From Pinirhizobacter soli (GTDB lineage: Bacteria; Pseudomonadota; Gammaproteobacteria; Xanthomonadales; Rhodanobacteraceae): 64,000 nt of DNA. A program made the translations under genes and the position numbers. How positions within the stretch are numbered: the first letter of the stretch is position 1; every line of letters begins with the position of its first letter. Of this stretch, positions 55,121 to 64,000 are shown piece by piece. The stretch is taken from NCBI RefSeq assembly GCF_015905305.1, contig NZ_JADZLQ010000002.1:372001-436000 (forward strand), in the 5' to 3' direction. The notes under the pieces were generated by a model that saw only the letters and a program-made list of their open reading frames with translations, made no database searches and was not told the origin of the DNA.

Positions 55121-55555
55121 TTACTTCTTTGCGGGCTCCTGGGAAGCCGGCGGGACGTCCTTTTGCGCAGGTGCGGCGTTAGGTACGTCGGAGTTGTTGT
55201 TGACCGGTGCCGGGTTGACCGGCTTGGGCACGTCGTTCACTGCCTTGGCGGCATTGGTGGACGTGGCCGCTGCCGGCGTGGCGCCGCCCATCAGGCCGAG
55301 ATCAGCCGTGGGTAGGGGCGCAGTGCCGCGACCGAGGTAGATACCCATGCCGAGGCTAAGCAGGAAGAACAGGGTAGCCAGCACACCCGTGGCGCGGGTC
55401 ATGAAGCTGGCCGAGCCGCGCGCACCGAACACGGTGGACGAGGCGCCGCCGCCGAAGCCGGAACCGGCATCCGCACCGGCACCACGCTGCAGCAGGATCA
55501 GGACGATCATGGCCGCGGCAATCAGGATGTAGAAGACGCTGAAGATAATGAACAT
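55121..55555 (-). CDS. secG: Sec translocon subunit SecG
   Basis: A 144-residue inner-membrane subunit of SecYEG that assists protein export. Helix 1 (IIFSVFYILIAAAMIVLILLQRG), the Gly/Ser/Ala-rich loop (ADAGSGFGGGASSTVFGARGSASFMTR) and helix 2 (ATGVLATLFFLLSLGMGIYLG) are typical. A long Ala/Pro/Asn-rich tail extends about 60 residues, as in Xanthomonadales. It starts 21 bases after tpiA. Confidence 0.95.
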   Translation of the reverse strand: MFIIFSVFYILIAAAMIVLILLQRGAGADAGSGFGGGASSTVFGARGSASFMTRATGVLATLFFLLSLGMGIYLGRGTAPLPTADLGLMGGATPAAATSTNAAKAVNDVPKPVNPAPVNNNSDVPNAAPAQKDVPPASQEPAKK

Positions 55556-55576
55556 AGTTGCTCTTGCCGGTCGCGC

Positions 55577-56326
55577 TTAGCGCGCCGCGGCGCAAATCGC
55601 CAGGAAGTCGGAGGCGGCCAGGGAAGCACCGCCGATCAGCCCACCGTCCACGTCCGGCTGCGCGAACAACTCGGCCGCATTGGCCGGTTTGACGCTGCCA
55701 CCGTATAGGACCCGGGTGAGACCGGCGATATTAGCATCCTCACGCGCCAGTTGGCTACGGATGAATGCATGTACTTCCTGGGCCTGGGCGGGGGTGGCTA
55801 CCTTGCCGGTGCCGATGGCCCAGACCGGCTCGTAGGCCAGCACGGCGTTTTCGAAGGTGGCGATGCCGTTGGCCCGGATCACCGCGTGGATCTGCTCGCC
55901 GATCACTTCCTCCACCCGGCCCGCCTCGCGTTCGGCCAGGGTCTCGCCGACGCAGAGAATGGGGGTAAGGCCCGATTTCTGCGCCGAGTCAAACTTGCGC
56001 GCCAGCATGTCGTTGGTTTCGGCGTGATATTCCCGGCGCTCGGAATGCCCCACCAGCACCCAACGGGCGCCCACGTCATGGAGCATGTCGGCCGAGACAT
56101 CGCCGGTGAAGGCGCCGCTGCCGTCGCGCTCGGCCAGGTCCTGGGCGCCGACCATCAGGGCTGAGCCCTCGCACAGCCGCACCACCTCGCTGATATACAC
56201 GCTGGGTGGGCACAGGATGATCTCCGGGCCGCCGGGACTGGCCGCGAGGATCTGGCCGACCAGTTCCCGGGCCATGGCGCGCGAACCGTGCATCTTCCAG
56301 TTTCCGGCAACGACTTTCCTGCGCAT
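55577..56326 (-). CDS. tpiA: Triosephosphate isomerase
   Basis: The 249-residue glycolytic enzyme interconverts dihydroxyacetone phosphate and glyceraldehyde 3-phosphate. VAGNWKMHGS carries the active-site Asn-Lys, VGHSERR the electrophilic His, AYEPVWAIGTGKVATPAQAQEVH the catalytic Glu and loop 6, and LYGGSVKPANA the phosphate loop. The ATG at 56324-56326 follows an AGGA eight bases upstream; an ATG three codons earlier is also open. The gene is followed by secG and tRNA-Leu. Confidence 0.96.
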   Translation of the reverse strand: MRRKVVAGNWKMHGSRAMARELVGQILAASPGGPEIILCPPSVYISEVVRLCEGSALMVGAQDLAERDGSGAFTGDVSADMLHDVGARWVLVGHSERREYHAETNDMLARKFDSAQKSGLTPILCVGETLAEREAGRVEEVIGEQIHAVIRANGIATFENAVLAYEPVWAIGTGKVATPAQAQEVHAFIRSQLAREDANIAGLTRVLYGGSVKPANAAELFAQPDVDGGLIGGASLAASDFLAICAAAR

Positions 56327-56454
56327 GGCCAGCATCCTGCGGGTTCAAAGGGGCCGAGGATAGCCTTAGGTCCAGGCCACGTCACCTTCACTCGATCTAA
56401 GCAAGGTTCAGCCCCGCAATTGACCTCACCGTCGCTGGCTTCGATCATCCCCCG

Positions 56455-58860
56455 ATGCATTTACGAAAATCCCTGCTTGCTTCGCTCCTCTTCCTGGCCA
56501 CGGCTACCGCCCTGGCCCAGGACGTCCCTGCCTCGAGCAGCTCCGCCCCCGCCACGCCCGACCAGTTGCTGGACCAGGCCCGCGGCCAGGTGGACGAGAT
56601 CAACAAGGCGCTCAAGGGTGGCGACCTGAAGGAAAACGCCGATATCGAGGACCTGCGGAGCAAAGCTTCCCAGGCCCAGGCGGATGCCCAGCAGGCTACC
56701 CAGGCGCTGGTGCCTCAAGTGGAAGCGGTGACCCAGCGCCTTACCGACTACGGCCCCCCTCCCGCCAAGGGCGCCACCGAACCGCCCGACGTCGCCGCCG
56801 CCCGGCGCGACCTGCAAAAGCAGCACGACGCCCTCGACGCACAAGTGAAGCTGGCGCGGGACACCGCCACGCAATCGACGCAGTTGGCCACCCAGTTGGT
56901 GAACATCAAGCGCCAGCAGTTCCAGTCGCGGCTGGCCAGCCGTTCGGCCTCTCCCCTGACCCGGGAATTCTGGACGGGGGCCGCCGATACCTTCACCCGC
57001 GACCGCGCCTTGCTGCGCCAGCTAGGCAGCGACATCAGCGACGACATGCACACGCTGATGACACCCCCCAACCGCACGCCCTTCATCGGCTTCGCCCTGG
57101 CAGGCCTGTTGCTGGTGACGGTAGTGCGCTGGCTGATCGAGCGCACGGTATTCCGCCTCACTACCAACCGCGTGCCGGCGGGCAAGCTGCGCCGTTCGTC
57201 GATGGCGCTGGGCATCTCGCTGGTGGCAACGCTTACCACGGGTTTCGGCGCGTTGCTGTTCTCGCTGGGCATGACCTGGCACAAGGCCATCTCCGACGAC
57301 GTCACGGCGCTCGCACACCACTTCGTCACGGTTGTGTTCTACGTGGCCTTCATCGCCGGCGTATCCCGCGCCCTGCTTTCGCGCAAGCGTCCGTCGTGGC
57401 GGTTGCCCCACCTGTCGGACGACCTGGTGGAGAAGATCTGGTACCTGCCGCGGCTCATCGCGATAGCGGGCTTCATCATGATCTTCGGCTATCGCGTGAA
57501 CACCACGATCGGCGTGAGCGTGGATGCCACGGCGATGCTCAATTGCTTCAGCGCGCTCTTGATCAGCGGCCTGATCGGTTTCGGGCTGGTGCAGCTGGCG
57601 CGTGCACACCGGGTACCCGCGGAGGGCGGCACGCTTCCACCACCCCGGCCGGTGTGGGCGAACCTGTTGATCATGGCGGCGTCCATCGCCGTGGTGATCA
57701 CCTGGATCGCCGCCCTGCTCGGTTATGTGAGCCTTGCCGTGACCATGGCCGTGCAGATGGTCTGGGTCGGCATGGTGGGTTCGGGCGTGTTCCTGTTGAC
57801 GCATCTGGCCGACGATCTCTTCGATACGCTGCTTTCGTCCAAGAGCCGCCTGGGGCAGCGCGCGGTGCACGCGCTGGGTATCGAGCCTAACAAGCTCGAC
57901 CAGCTATCGGTACTGGCCGCCGGCATTGCGCGCGTGGTGCTGTTCCTGGCCGGTCTGTCGGTGGCCACGCAGCTCTTTGGCACGGGCCCCAGCGACATCG
58001 TCGCCTTCACCAGCCGGTTTACCCATGACATCGCGCTGGGCAATGAGCTGAAGATCAAGCCCGGCAACATCATCAATGCGATCTTCGCCTTCATCATCGG
58101 CATGATCGTGGTGCGGGTGTTGAAGCGCTGGATGGAAGACAAGCTGCTTCCCCAGACGTCGATCGACGTGGGCATGCGCAGTTCCATCACCACCTTGCTC
58201 GGTTACCTGGGCGGCGTGATCGTGTTCGCCATGGCCATGCTCACGCTGGGCCTGTCGGTGGCCAATGTGACCTGGGTGGCCAGCGCGCTGTCGGTGGGTA
58301 TCGGCTTCGGCCTGCAGGCGATCGTCTCGAACTTCATCTCCGGATTGATCCTGCTGGTGGAGCGTCCGGTGAAGGTGGGCGACTGGGTGGTACTGGACGA
58401 TGCCGAGGGCGACATCCGCCGCATCAACGTGCGCGCCACGGAGATCCGCGTGGCCGATCAATCAACCGTGATCGTGCCCAATTCGTTCCTGATCACCAAG
58501 ACCGTACGCAACATGACCCTGGCCAACCCGCAGGGGCGCGTGCTGATCAAGCTGCCGATGCCGCTGGATACCGACGCCGGCAACGCGCGGGACCTGATGC
58601 TCACCGCCATGCGCGAGCACTCGTTGGTACTGGACACCCCAGCGCCGACGGTCACCCTGGACAGCGTGGACCATACGGCGATGAACTTCGTCGCCACTTG
58701 TTTCGTCGATGGACCACGTGCCGCCGGCGGGGTGAAAAGCGACCTGCTGTTCGAGATCCTGAAGCGCCTGCGCGATGCGGCGATACCCTTGATCCGGCCG
58801 CAGGACATGGTGATTCGTGGCGGTGCTATGCCTGATGCTGCCGGCGAAAGCACGCCATGA
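56455..58860 (+). CDS. Large MscS-family mechanosensitive channel with DUF3772 domain
   Basis: An 801-residue inner-membrane channel that relieves turgor on osmotic downshock. It has a signal peptide (RKSLLASLLFLATATALAQ) and a periplasmic helical domain of about 180 residues (DUF3772-like, as in MscK/YbdG-type large channels). About 11 membrane helices follow. The pore helix and beta domain are recognisable in ALSVGIGFGLQAIVSNFISGLILLVERPVKVGDWVVL and DQSTVIVPNSFLITKTVRNMT. Divergent from tpiA. Confidence 0.93.
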   Translation: MHLRKSLLASLLFLATATALAQDVPASSSSAPATPDQLLDQARGQVDEINKALKGGDLKENADIEDLRSKASQAQADAQQATQALVPQVEAVTQRLTDYGPPPAKGATEPPDVAAARRDLQKQHDALDAQVKLARDTATQSTQLATQLVNIKRQQFQSRLASRSASPLTREFWTGAADTFTRDRALLRQLGSDISDDMHTLMTPPNRTPFIGFALAGLLLVTVVRWLIERTVFRLTTNRVPAGKLRRSSMALGISLVATLTTGFGALLFSLGMTWHKAISDDVTALAHHFVTVVFYVAFIAGVSRALLSRKRPSWRLPHLSDDLVEKIWYLPRLIAIAGFIMIFGYRVNTTIGVSVDATAMLNCFSALLISGLIGFGLVQLARAHRVPAEGGTLPPPRPVWANLLIMAASIAVVITWIAALLGYVSLAVTMAVQMVWVGMVGSGVFLLTHLADDLFDTLLSSKSRLGQRAVHALGIEPNKLDQLSVLAAGIARVVLFLAGLSVATQLFGTGPSDIVAFTSRFTHDIALGNELKIKPGNIINAIFAFIIGMIVVRVLKRWMEDKLLPQTSIDVGMRSSITTLLGYLGGVIVFAMAMLTLGLSVANVTWVASALSVGIGFGLQAIVSNFISGLILLVERPVKVGDWVVLDDAEGDIRRINVRATEIRVADQSTVIVPNSFLITKTVRNMTLANPQGRVLIKLPMPLDTDAGNARDLMLTAMREHSLVLDTPAPTVTLDSVDHTAMNFVATCFVDGPRAAGGVKSDLLFEILKRLRDAAIPLIRPQDMVIRGGAMPDAAGESTP

Positions 58861-58925
58861 TGATAATTTAGAGATCAGTCCTACGCGAATTCCAGACAGT
58901 TACGATTTCTAGTGATGCTTGATCG

Positions 58926-59204
58926 ATGACAAAATCCAGATACCCACGATCATCGAAGCGAGGCAACCGCGTGCTTTCCTGCCATGTCCAGACCTGCGTG
59001 CCTGAAACCCCATCCACGGCCGAGCTTTCGCCCGATGAAAAAAAGCGGCTCGACTACTTTCGTGCTGAGATACAGAAGGGCATAGATTCCGCGGATGCTG
59101 GCCACGTGGTGAGATTTACATCAGCCAAGGACATGCAGGCATACCTTGATCGTTTAATCGCTGATGCGATAGCGCATGCGAAGGCAGAAAGATCGCTTAA
59201 GTAG
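58926..59204 (+). CDS. Antitoxin-like protein, partner of a ParE-type toxin
   Basis: A 92-residue protein. ELSPDEKKRLDYFRAEIQKGIDSADAGHVVRF resembles the C-terminal half of ParD-type antitoxins, where RAEIxxGxxSGxA precedes the toxin-binding tail. A ribbon-helix-helix N-terminus is not clear; the first 30 residues are basic and Ser-rich (KSRYPRSSKRGNRV). The toxin gene follows after 12 bases. A shorter product could start at an internal codon. Its role is inferred from the neighbour. Confidence 0.7.
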   Translation: MTKSRYPRSSKRGNRVLSCHVQTCVPETPSTAELSPDEKKRLDYFRAEIQKGIDSADAGHVVRFTSAKDMQAYLDRLIADAIAHAKAERSLK

Positions 59205-59216
59205 ACCGCTCTCCCC

Positions 59217-59552
59217 ATGTCGACATGGACCGTCGGCCTCACCAACGAAGCATCGGACGATGTAGATGAAATCGCTCGATGGACGTTCCATCGGTTCGGT
59301 CATTTCCTGTCACGCGCTTACACTCAAGCCCTCACGCGAGTGCTTGCTGATCTTGTCACCGGGCCTTGGCATCCCGGGGTTCAGCGACTTGATGTCAGAT
59401 CGGAATTGTTCTCGATTCATATGGCACGACACCACCGTCGAGCACGCCATCTGGTCATCTTTCGCGTCGTAAGCCATGAAAGTCGCTCAATCGAGGTCCT
59501 TCGCATACTTCACGACGCGATGAATATCAAGAATCACCTCTTACCGAGGTAG
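59217..59552 (+). CDS. ParE/RelE-superfamily toxin
   Basis: A 111-residue basic protein. LTNEASDDVDEIARWTFHRFG begins like ParE, followed by AYTQALTRVLADLVTGPWHPG and the Arg-rich RSELFSIHMARHHRRARHLVIFRVVSHES, with IEVLRILHDAMNIKNHL at the end, the typical ParE closing motif. ParE members inhibit DNA gyrase; RelE-like residues for mRNA cleavage are not obvious. The gene lies 12 bases after the antitoxin, in the expected order for ParDE. Confidence 0.85.
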   Translation: MSTWTVGLTNEASDDVDEIARWTFHRFGHFLSRAYTQALTRVLADLVTGPWHPGVQRLDVRSELFSIHMARHHRRARHLVIFRVVSHESRSIEVLRILHDAMNIKNHLLPR

Positions 59553-59556
59553 CCAC

Positions 59557-61197
59557 TCACTTGACCGGCGTAAGCCGCAGATCCTGGAAGTCGAAACTGA
59601 AATCGGTCAGCGACGATGCCGGCTCCATCCTCACCTCGCGAATATTGCCGTCCACGCCCAGGTTGAAGGTGACAAACGCATCGCCATTGAGCGATCGGTC
59701 GTCCCACTTCACCAGGAAAGTGTCATGCGACCAGGGCTCCATGGCACCAGTAAGCTGGGCTGTCTTGCTGAAGGTCATGCGCAACTTGCCGCCCTTCTCC
59801 GCCACCTGGACATCGCCGTACCAGGGGTCGCGATAGGTGCCGGCGTATTTCGCCAGCGCCAGCGACGGCTTGGATGACTTGTCCCGCGCCTCCACGTGCT
59901 TCTTCCAGCCTTCGTCGGCATTGCCTTCGGTCTTCTTGACCGCCGTGTCGTACGCGGCGGTCCAGTCCTTCTTCGGCGCATCCATGTAAGCATCGAGCGC
60001 GCGCATGGTCACCGCCTGGAAAGCGGCGCCGCTTTCTGCGTTGGTCAACACCACCACACCGAGCTTCAAATCGGGCACCAGGGTCACGCGCGATACCTGG
60101 CCGGGCCAGCCGCCGGTATGCCAGACAAGCTTGTGGCCGCGGTAGTCGGAAACGAACCAGCCCTCACCGTAGCCCGAGAAATTCGGCTTGGCGGCGGCAA
60201 GCTCCGGCACCACCGGATCGTTCACCGGGATCGGGGTGAGCAGCGACCACATTTCTTTCTGACGCTCGGCACTGAACAGGCGCTTCTCTTTACCCTGCGC
60301 ATCCTTGCCGATCACGCCGCCATCGAGCTGCACGCGCATCCAGATGGCAAGGTCGTGCACCGAGGAATAGATGCCGCCGGCGCCCGAATTGTTATCCCAG
60401 GCCATCGGTTCCACCGGCTTCAATTCCTTGAAGTTGAACTTGGCATGGCCCACGGCAACGTCGTCGTCGCCCTTGATCGAATGGAAATTGGGCTTGGTTT
60501 CGGTCATTCCCAAAGGCTGGAAGATGCGGGAGCTGACGAAGTCGGACCACGACTGTCCGGACACCTTCTCGATCACCAGGCCTGCCACCGCGAAGAGGAT
60601 GTTGTCGTAGGCATAAGCACTGCGGAAACTGTTGGTGATCGGCACGTAGCGCAGGCGCTCGGCCACTTCCTTCGTGCTGTAGCTGGTGGCGGGCCAGTAC
60701 AGCAGGTCGCCCGCGCCAAGGCTCAGGCCGCTGCGGTGCGCCAGCAGGTCGCGGATGCGCATCTCACGCGTTACGTAGGGATCGGACATCTGGAACCACG
60801 GCAGGCGATCCACCACGCGGTCGCTCATGTCGATCTTTTTCTCATCGGCAAGGATCGACAGCGCCGCCGCCGTGAACGCCTTGGTATTCGATGCGATGGC
60901 GAACATGGTGTGCGCATCCACCAGCGCCGGCGAGCCCAGCTTGCGTACGCCTGAGCCCTGCTCCAGCACCACCTGGCCATCCTTGATGATGGCAACGCCA
61001 ATGCCTGGGACGTCGAACGTCTTGCGCACGTTGTCCACGTAGGCATCGAAATCGGCAAGCTGGGCGGGACGCGTGGCCGACGCCTGCGTTGCCACCGACG
61101 ACGAGGCAGCCGGGGCTGCCTGGAAGGCGAACGACGCCAGCGGGGCGGCGAGGGCAAGCGCGGCTGCAACGTGCACGGCAAGGCGGTGGCGAATCAT
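59557..61197 (-). CDS. Exported class C beta-lactamase-family serine hydrolase
   Basis: A 546-residue protein with signal peptide (IRHRLAVHVAAALALAAPLASFAFQ). FAIASNTKAFTAAAL contains the SxxK motif (SNTK), YAYDN provides the YxN element, and VWHTGGWPG the HTG/KTG box, all consistent with an active DD-peptidase/beta-lactamase fold. DUF3471-like C-terminal beta domain (YAGTYRDPWYGDVQV) follows. It probably hydrolyses peptides or esters rather than penicillins. The convergent stop of the toxin gene is four bases away. Confidence 0.92.
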   Translation of the reverse strand: MIRHRLAVHVAAALALAAPLASFAFQAAPAASSSVATQASATRPAQLADFDAYVDNVRKTFDVPGIGVAIIKDGQVVLEQGSGVRKLGSPALVDAHTMFAIASNTKAFTAAALSILADEKKIDMSDRVVDRLPWFQMSDPYVTREMRIRDLLAHRSGLSLGAGDLLYWPATSYSTKEVAERLRYVPITNSFRSAYAYDNILFAVAGLVIEKVSGQSWSDFVSSRIFQPLGMTETKPNFHSIKGDDDVAVGHAKFNFKELKPVEPMAWDNNSGAGGIYSSVHDLAIWMRVQLDGGVIGKDAQGKEKRLFSAERQKEMWSLLTPIPVNDPVVPELAAAKPNFSGYGEGWFVSDYRGHKLVWHTGGWPGQVSRVTLVPDLKLGVVVLTNAESGAAFQAVTMRALDAYMDAPKKDWTAAYDTAVKKTEGNADEGWKKHVEARDKSSKPSLALAKYAGTYRDPWYGDVQVAEKGGKLRMTFSKTAQLTGAMEPWSHDTFLVKWDDRSLNGDAFVTFNLGVDGNIREVRMEPASSLTDFSFDFQDLRLTPVK

Positions 61198-61270
61198 GCG
61201 GGCGTCCCCTTTGACTACAAAGGGCGCCACTATAGCCATGCCTTGAGGACCGGCGCCATGCGCCGATGGT

Positions 61271-62176
61271 TTACCCGCGCTTCTGGCTGAAGACCACGCT
61301 GCCCAGGATCACAACGCCGGCTACCGCCATGGTGACGGTCAGCGCCTCGCCCAGGAACAACCAGGCCCAGGCAACGCCGAACAACGGCACCAGGTAGGTT
61401 GCCACCGAGGCGCGAGGCGCACCGATGCGCTGGATCAGGCGGAAGTAGAAAGCGTAGGCCAGGCCCGTGCTGAGGATGCCCAGCGCGGCGGCGCAGGCCC
61501 AGGAGTGCATCGGGATGGGCGTGGAGGGCCAGGTGAAGATCGCCAGGGGGGCGGTCAGGATGGCGGCGCACAACAGCGTGCCGGCGGCCACTGCGATGGG
61601 CGGCAGGTCGCTCAAGTAGCGCTTGACGATGTTGCCGCCCAGGCCATAACAGAACGATGCCGCCGCACCGGCCAAGGCCGCCGGCGCCACGTTGTCCCCT
61701 GCCGTGCGGCCACTGGCCAGCACGACGACGCCCGAGAACCCCACCAGCAGCGCCAGTGCCTTGCGCGGGCCGATCTTTTCACCGAAGGCAACGAAGGCAA
61801 CCAGCGAGGAGAACAGCACCGTGGCGCTATTGGCGATGGCGCCGATGCCCGCTGGTGCGCGTTCGGCGCCCCAGGCGAACAGGGCAAACGGCGCTGCGGC
61901 GCTGATCAGTCCGGCGATAAACAACTTGCCCACGTGGGCCAGAGTGATGCGGCTGCGCACCTTCCACAGGAACGGCAACAAGATCGCCGCACCCAGCACC
62001 AGGCGCGTCAGCACCAGCGGGAACGGCCCGAAGTCGTTCGCGGCGATGCGCATGAACAGGAACGAGCCGCCCCAGATTGCGCCAAGCAGGGTGAGTTCCA
62101 CCGGGGTGCGCCAGTCCCGCACCGGGGTGTCGAGGGCGGAGGGGACAACAGGGACGCTGGGGGCAGCCGTGGTCAT
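61271..62176 (-). CDS. EamA/DMT-family exporter
   Basis: A 301-residue inner-membrane protein with ten predicted helices in two EamA repeats. LLGAIWGGSFLFMRIAANDFGPFPLVLTR starts the first repeat and LGILSTGLAYAFYFRLIQRIGAPRASVATYLVPLFGVAWAWLFLGE the second. Such proteins export amino acids, purines or drugs. The divergent LysR regulator (first base 62286) is the likely controller, with about 110 bases between. Confidence 0.9.
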   Translation of the reverse strand: MTTAAPSVPVVPSALDTPVRDWRTPVELTLLGAIWGGSFLFMRIAANDFGPFPLVLTRLVLGAAILLPFLWKVRSRITLAHVGKLFIAGLISAAAPFALFAWGAERAPAGIGAIANSATVLFSSLVAFVAFGEKIGPRKALALLVGFSGVVVLASGRTAGDNVAPAALAGAAASFCYGLGGNIVKRYLSDLPPIAVAAGTLLCAAILTAPLAIFTWPSTPIPMHSWACAAALGILSTGLAYAFYFRLIQRIGAPRASVATYLVPLFGVAWAWLFLGEALTVTMAVAGVVILGSVVFSQKRG

Positions 62177-62285
62177 GACGAAGCTCACTTGTGGCTATGT
62201 GCCATTTTCGCAAATACAGAGGCGCAGACAAGCGCAAGATTCTTGTTCCACACACGAGTATGATTTGTGTCTGGAGGAATTCCCG

Positions 62286-63149
62286 ATGCGTTCTGCCCTG
62301 TTGCCTGCCCTGGCGGCGTTTGCTTCTGCGGCGCGCCACCAGAATTTCGCCCATGCTGCGGAGGAGCTGCACCTGACGGCCAGTGCCGTTAGCCATCATG
62401 TGCGCAAGCTCGAGGCCACCCTGGGGGTCTCGTTGTTCCAGCGCCATGCGCGCGGTGTGGCGCTTACGCCCGAGGGACGCCTCCTGGCCGACGCCACGGG
62501 CTCCGCCCTGGCCGACATCGACGGCGTGCTCGATGGCCTGCGCCGCCACCGCCGGGACAGCACCCTGCGCGTTACCGCCCTGCCCTCATTCTCCAGCCGC
62601 TGGCTGATGCCGCGCATCGCCGACTTCGTGGCGGCGCATCCGCATATCCACGTGGCCATCGATACCGACCGCACCCTGGTGCGTTTCGACGAAGGCGGCC
62701 CTGACATCGGCATCCGCTATGGCATGGGCCAGTGGCAGGGGCTGGTATCGCGCTTCCTGATGGACGAAACCCTCCAGGCCATGGCTTCGCCGGCGGTGGC
62801 TGCGACCGTGAAGACGCCAGCGGACGTGGCCAACCTGCCGCTGGTGACCGACATCGCCCCGGAAGGCTGGCGCGAATGGTTCCGCGCTGCGGGCCTCAAG
62901 CCACCCCACTCGCCGCGCATCCACACCATCAACGATTCGAGCGACGGCCTGATCGCCGCCAGCCACGGCCTGGGTGTCATCCTGGCGCGCAGCCGCCTGG
63001 CGACAAGCCACTTGGCCGACGGCAGCCTGGTAGCCCTGCCGGGCCCGGAAATGCCGGCGCGCTACGCGTACTACGTGGTGCATTCCGCCCACCGGGCGCC
63101 GAGTCCGGCGGCGTTGGCCTTCATGGCGTGGATCGAACGGCAGGTGTAG
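62286..63149 (+). CDS. LysR-family transcriptional regulator
   Basis: A 287-residue regulator of the GcvA-like group. FASAARHQNFAHAAEELHLTASAVSHHVRKLEATLGVSLFQRHARG (residues 12-57) is the helix-turn-helix. The effector domain contains WLMPRIADFVAAHPHIHVAIDTD and DIGIRYGMGQWQGL. It is divergent from the EamA exporter, the usual arrangement with its target. The ATG follows GAGGAATTCCCG, which provides a ribosome-binding site. Confidence 0.93.
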   Translation: MRSALLPALAAFASAARHQNFAHAAEELHLTASAVSHHVRKLEATLGVSLFQRHARGVALTPEGRLLADATGSALADIDGVLDGLRRHRRDSTLRVTALPSFSSRWLMPRIADFVAAHPHIHVAIDTDRTLVRFDEGGPDIGIRYGMGQWQGLVSRFLMDETLQAMASPAVAATVKTPADVANLPLVTDIAPEGWREWFRAAGLKPPHSPRIHTINDSSDGLIAASHGLGVILARSRLATSHLADGSLVALPGPEMPARYAYYVVHSAHRAPSPAALAFMAWIERQV

Positions 63150-63155
63150 CCGGGG

Positions 63156-64000
63156 TTACTCCACCCCGACGAAGCCACCGGTCTGGTGCGCCCACAGGCG
63201 CGCATACAGCCCACCGCTTTCCACCAGCTGCGCGTGGGTGCCGGTTTCCACCACCTTGCCCTGCTCCATCACGATCAGGCGGTCCATGCGCGCGATGGTG
63301 GACAGGCGATGGGCGATGGCGATAACCGTCTTGCCTTCCATCAGCGTTTCCAGGCTCTCCTGGATCGCCGCTTCCGCTTCGGAATCCAGGGCGGAGGTCG
63401 CTTCGTCGAGCACCAGGATCGGCGCGTCCTTCAGCAGCACGCGCGCGATGGCGATACGCTGGCGCTGGCCGCCGGACAGTTTCACGCCACGCTCGCCGAC
63501 GTGGGCGTCGTAGCCGGTGCGGCCTTCGCCATCGTTCAAGTTGGGAATGAATTCATCGGCGCGCGCCTTGCGCACGGCCTCGCGCACTTGCGCCTCGGTG
63601 GCGTCGGGGCGGCCGTAAAGGATGTTGTCGCGGATGGAACGATGCAGCAGCGAGGTATCCTGGGTCACCACGCCGATCTGCGAGCGCAGGCTTTCCTGCT
63701 CGACGCGGGCGATGTCCTGGCCATCGATCAGGATATGTCCGCTTTCCAGGTCGTACAGGCGCAGCAATACGTTGACCGTGGTCGACTTGCCGGCGCCGGA
63801 CGGCCCAACCAGGCCGATTTTCTCGCCAGGCCGGATATCAAGGTCCAGGCCTTCGATCACCCCGTCCTGCTTGCCGTAGTGGAAGCTCACGCGTTCAAAC
63901 CGGATGCCACCGTGGGTAACGTGCAGCGGCACTGCGTCCGCGCGGTCGACTACCGTGCGCTCCTGCGCGATGGTGGTGATGCCGTCCTGCACGGTGCCGA
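63156..64000 (-). CDS. ABC exporter ATPase domain (partial, N-terminus missing)
   Basis: The frame runs off the right edge, so only the last 281 residues are present. The segment comprises a full nucleotide-binding domain: GPSGAGKSTT (Walker A), Q-loop GVVTQDTSLLHRSIRDNILYGRP, signature [15 protein letters not shown], Walker B ILVLDEATSALD, and AHRLSTIARMDRLIVME with the switch His. These are type I exporters (MsbA-like half-transporters), and the membrane domain must lie beyond the window. The substrate is unknown. The stop adjoins the LysR gene. Confidence 0.92.
   Translation of the reverse strand, partial: GTVQDGITTIAQERTVVDRADAVPLHVTHGGIRFERVSFHYGKQDGVIEGLDLDIRPGEKIGLVGPSGAGKSTTVNVLLRLYDLESGHILIDGQDIARVEQESLRSQIGVVTQDTSLLHRSIRDNILYGRPDATEAQVREAVRKARADEFIPNLNDGEGRTGYDAHVGERGVKLSGGQRQRIAIARVLLKDAPILVLDEATSALDSEAEAAIQESLETLMEGKTVIAIAHRLSTIARMDRLIVMEQGKVVETGTHAQLVESGGLYARLWAHQTGGFVGVE

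Noticed and set aside
63151-63168. Short hairpin CGGGGT/ACCCCG between LysR and the ABC exporter gene
   Set aside because: It overlaps the coding end of the exporter gene, lacks a T-run and is likely chance.

Overview
The window is high in G+C, by eye about two thirds, with long open frames on both strands and short intergenic gaps. The gene content (Oar-type TonB-dependent receptor, many secreted serine hydrolases, Tat-exported mannosidases, a GYF_2 protein ending in a pilin-like segment, and tpiA-secG next to tRNA-Leu(GAG)) suggests a gammaproteobacterium of the Xanthomonadales, probably Rhodanobacteraceae (Luteibacter/Dyella-like). This placement is an inference; there is no rRNA to confirm it. 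I see no CRISPR array, integrase, transposase or phage module.

Region 1-14.3 kb: an ArsB/SLC13-type permease cut by the window edge, a proline iminopeptidase, a secreted glycosidase-like protein divergent from a large TonB-dependent receptor, an overlapping ArsR/SRPBCC pair, a TraB/GumN-type exported protein, an aldehyde dehydrogenase with its DUF779 partner, a catalase-family/cytochrome b561 pair, and an exported methyltransferase-like protein. Region 14.3-22.0 kb: a complete sulfate ABC importer operon (sbp-cysT-cysW-cysA, linked by short overlaps) and a two-gene mannosidase unit (GH125, GH92), both with Tat signals.

Region 22.0-31.7 kb is the most interesting. One very tight operon on the minus strand encodes a PhnS/T/V-like ABC importer, a DeoR-type regulator and ethanolamine ammonia-lyase (EutBC). 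Divergent from it, with a perfect inverted repeat between, lie an inositol-monophosphatase-family phosphatase and a Tat-exported phosphocholine-type phospholipase C that overlap by 4 bases. I read this as a compact, carboxysome-free route that releases, imports, dephosphorylates and deaminates phospholipid head groups such as phosphoethanolamine. Typical aminoethylphosphonate catabolism genes are absent.

Region 31.7-45.1 kb: mostly enzymes, namely a CocE-type hydrolase, a CHAD protein, a GIY-YIG-like protein, a nitronate monooxygenase with a methyltransferase, three exported hydrolases, a LysR/NmrA-type divergent pair and a chloroperoxidase-like hydrolase. Region 45.1-52.9 kb: small and poorly known envelope proteins (GYF_2/pilin-like fusion, two lipoproteins, a 47-residue membrane protein, a TPR lipoprotein, an XRE regulator beside an orphan membrane-anchored protein). 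Base composition there, especially 49.2-52.9 kb, looks less G+C-rich than the rest. Region 52.9-64 kb: a sugar porter, a YciI-type protein, tRNA-Leu(GAG) with a strong terminator, secG, tpiA, a large MscS-type channel, a ParDE-like toxin-antitoxin pair, a class C beta-lactamase-family protein, a divergent EamA/LysR pair, and an ABC exporter cut by the right edge.
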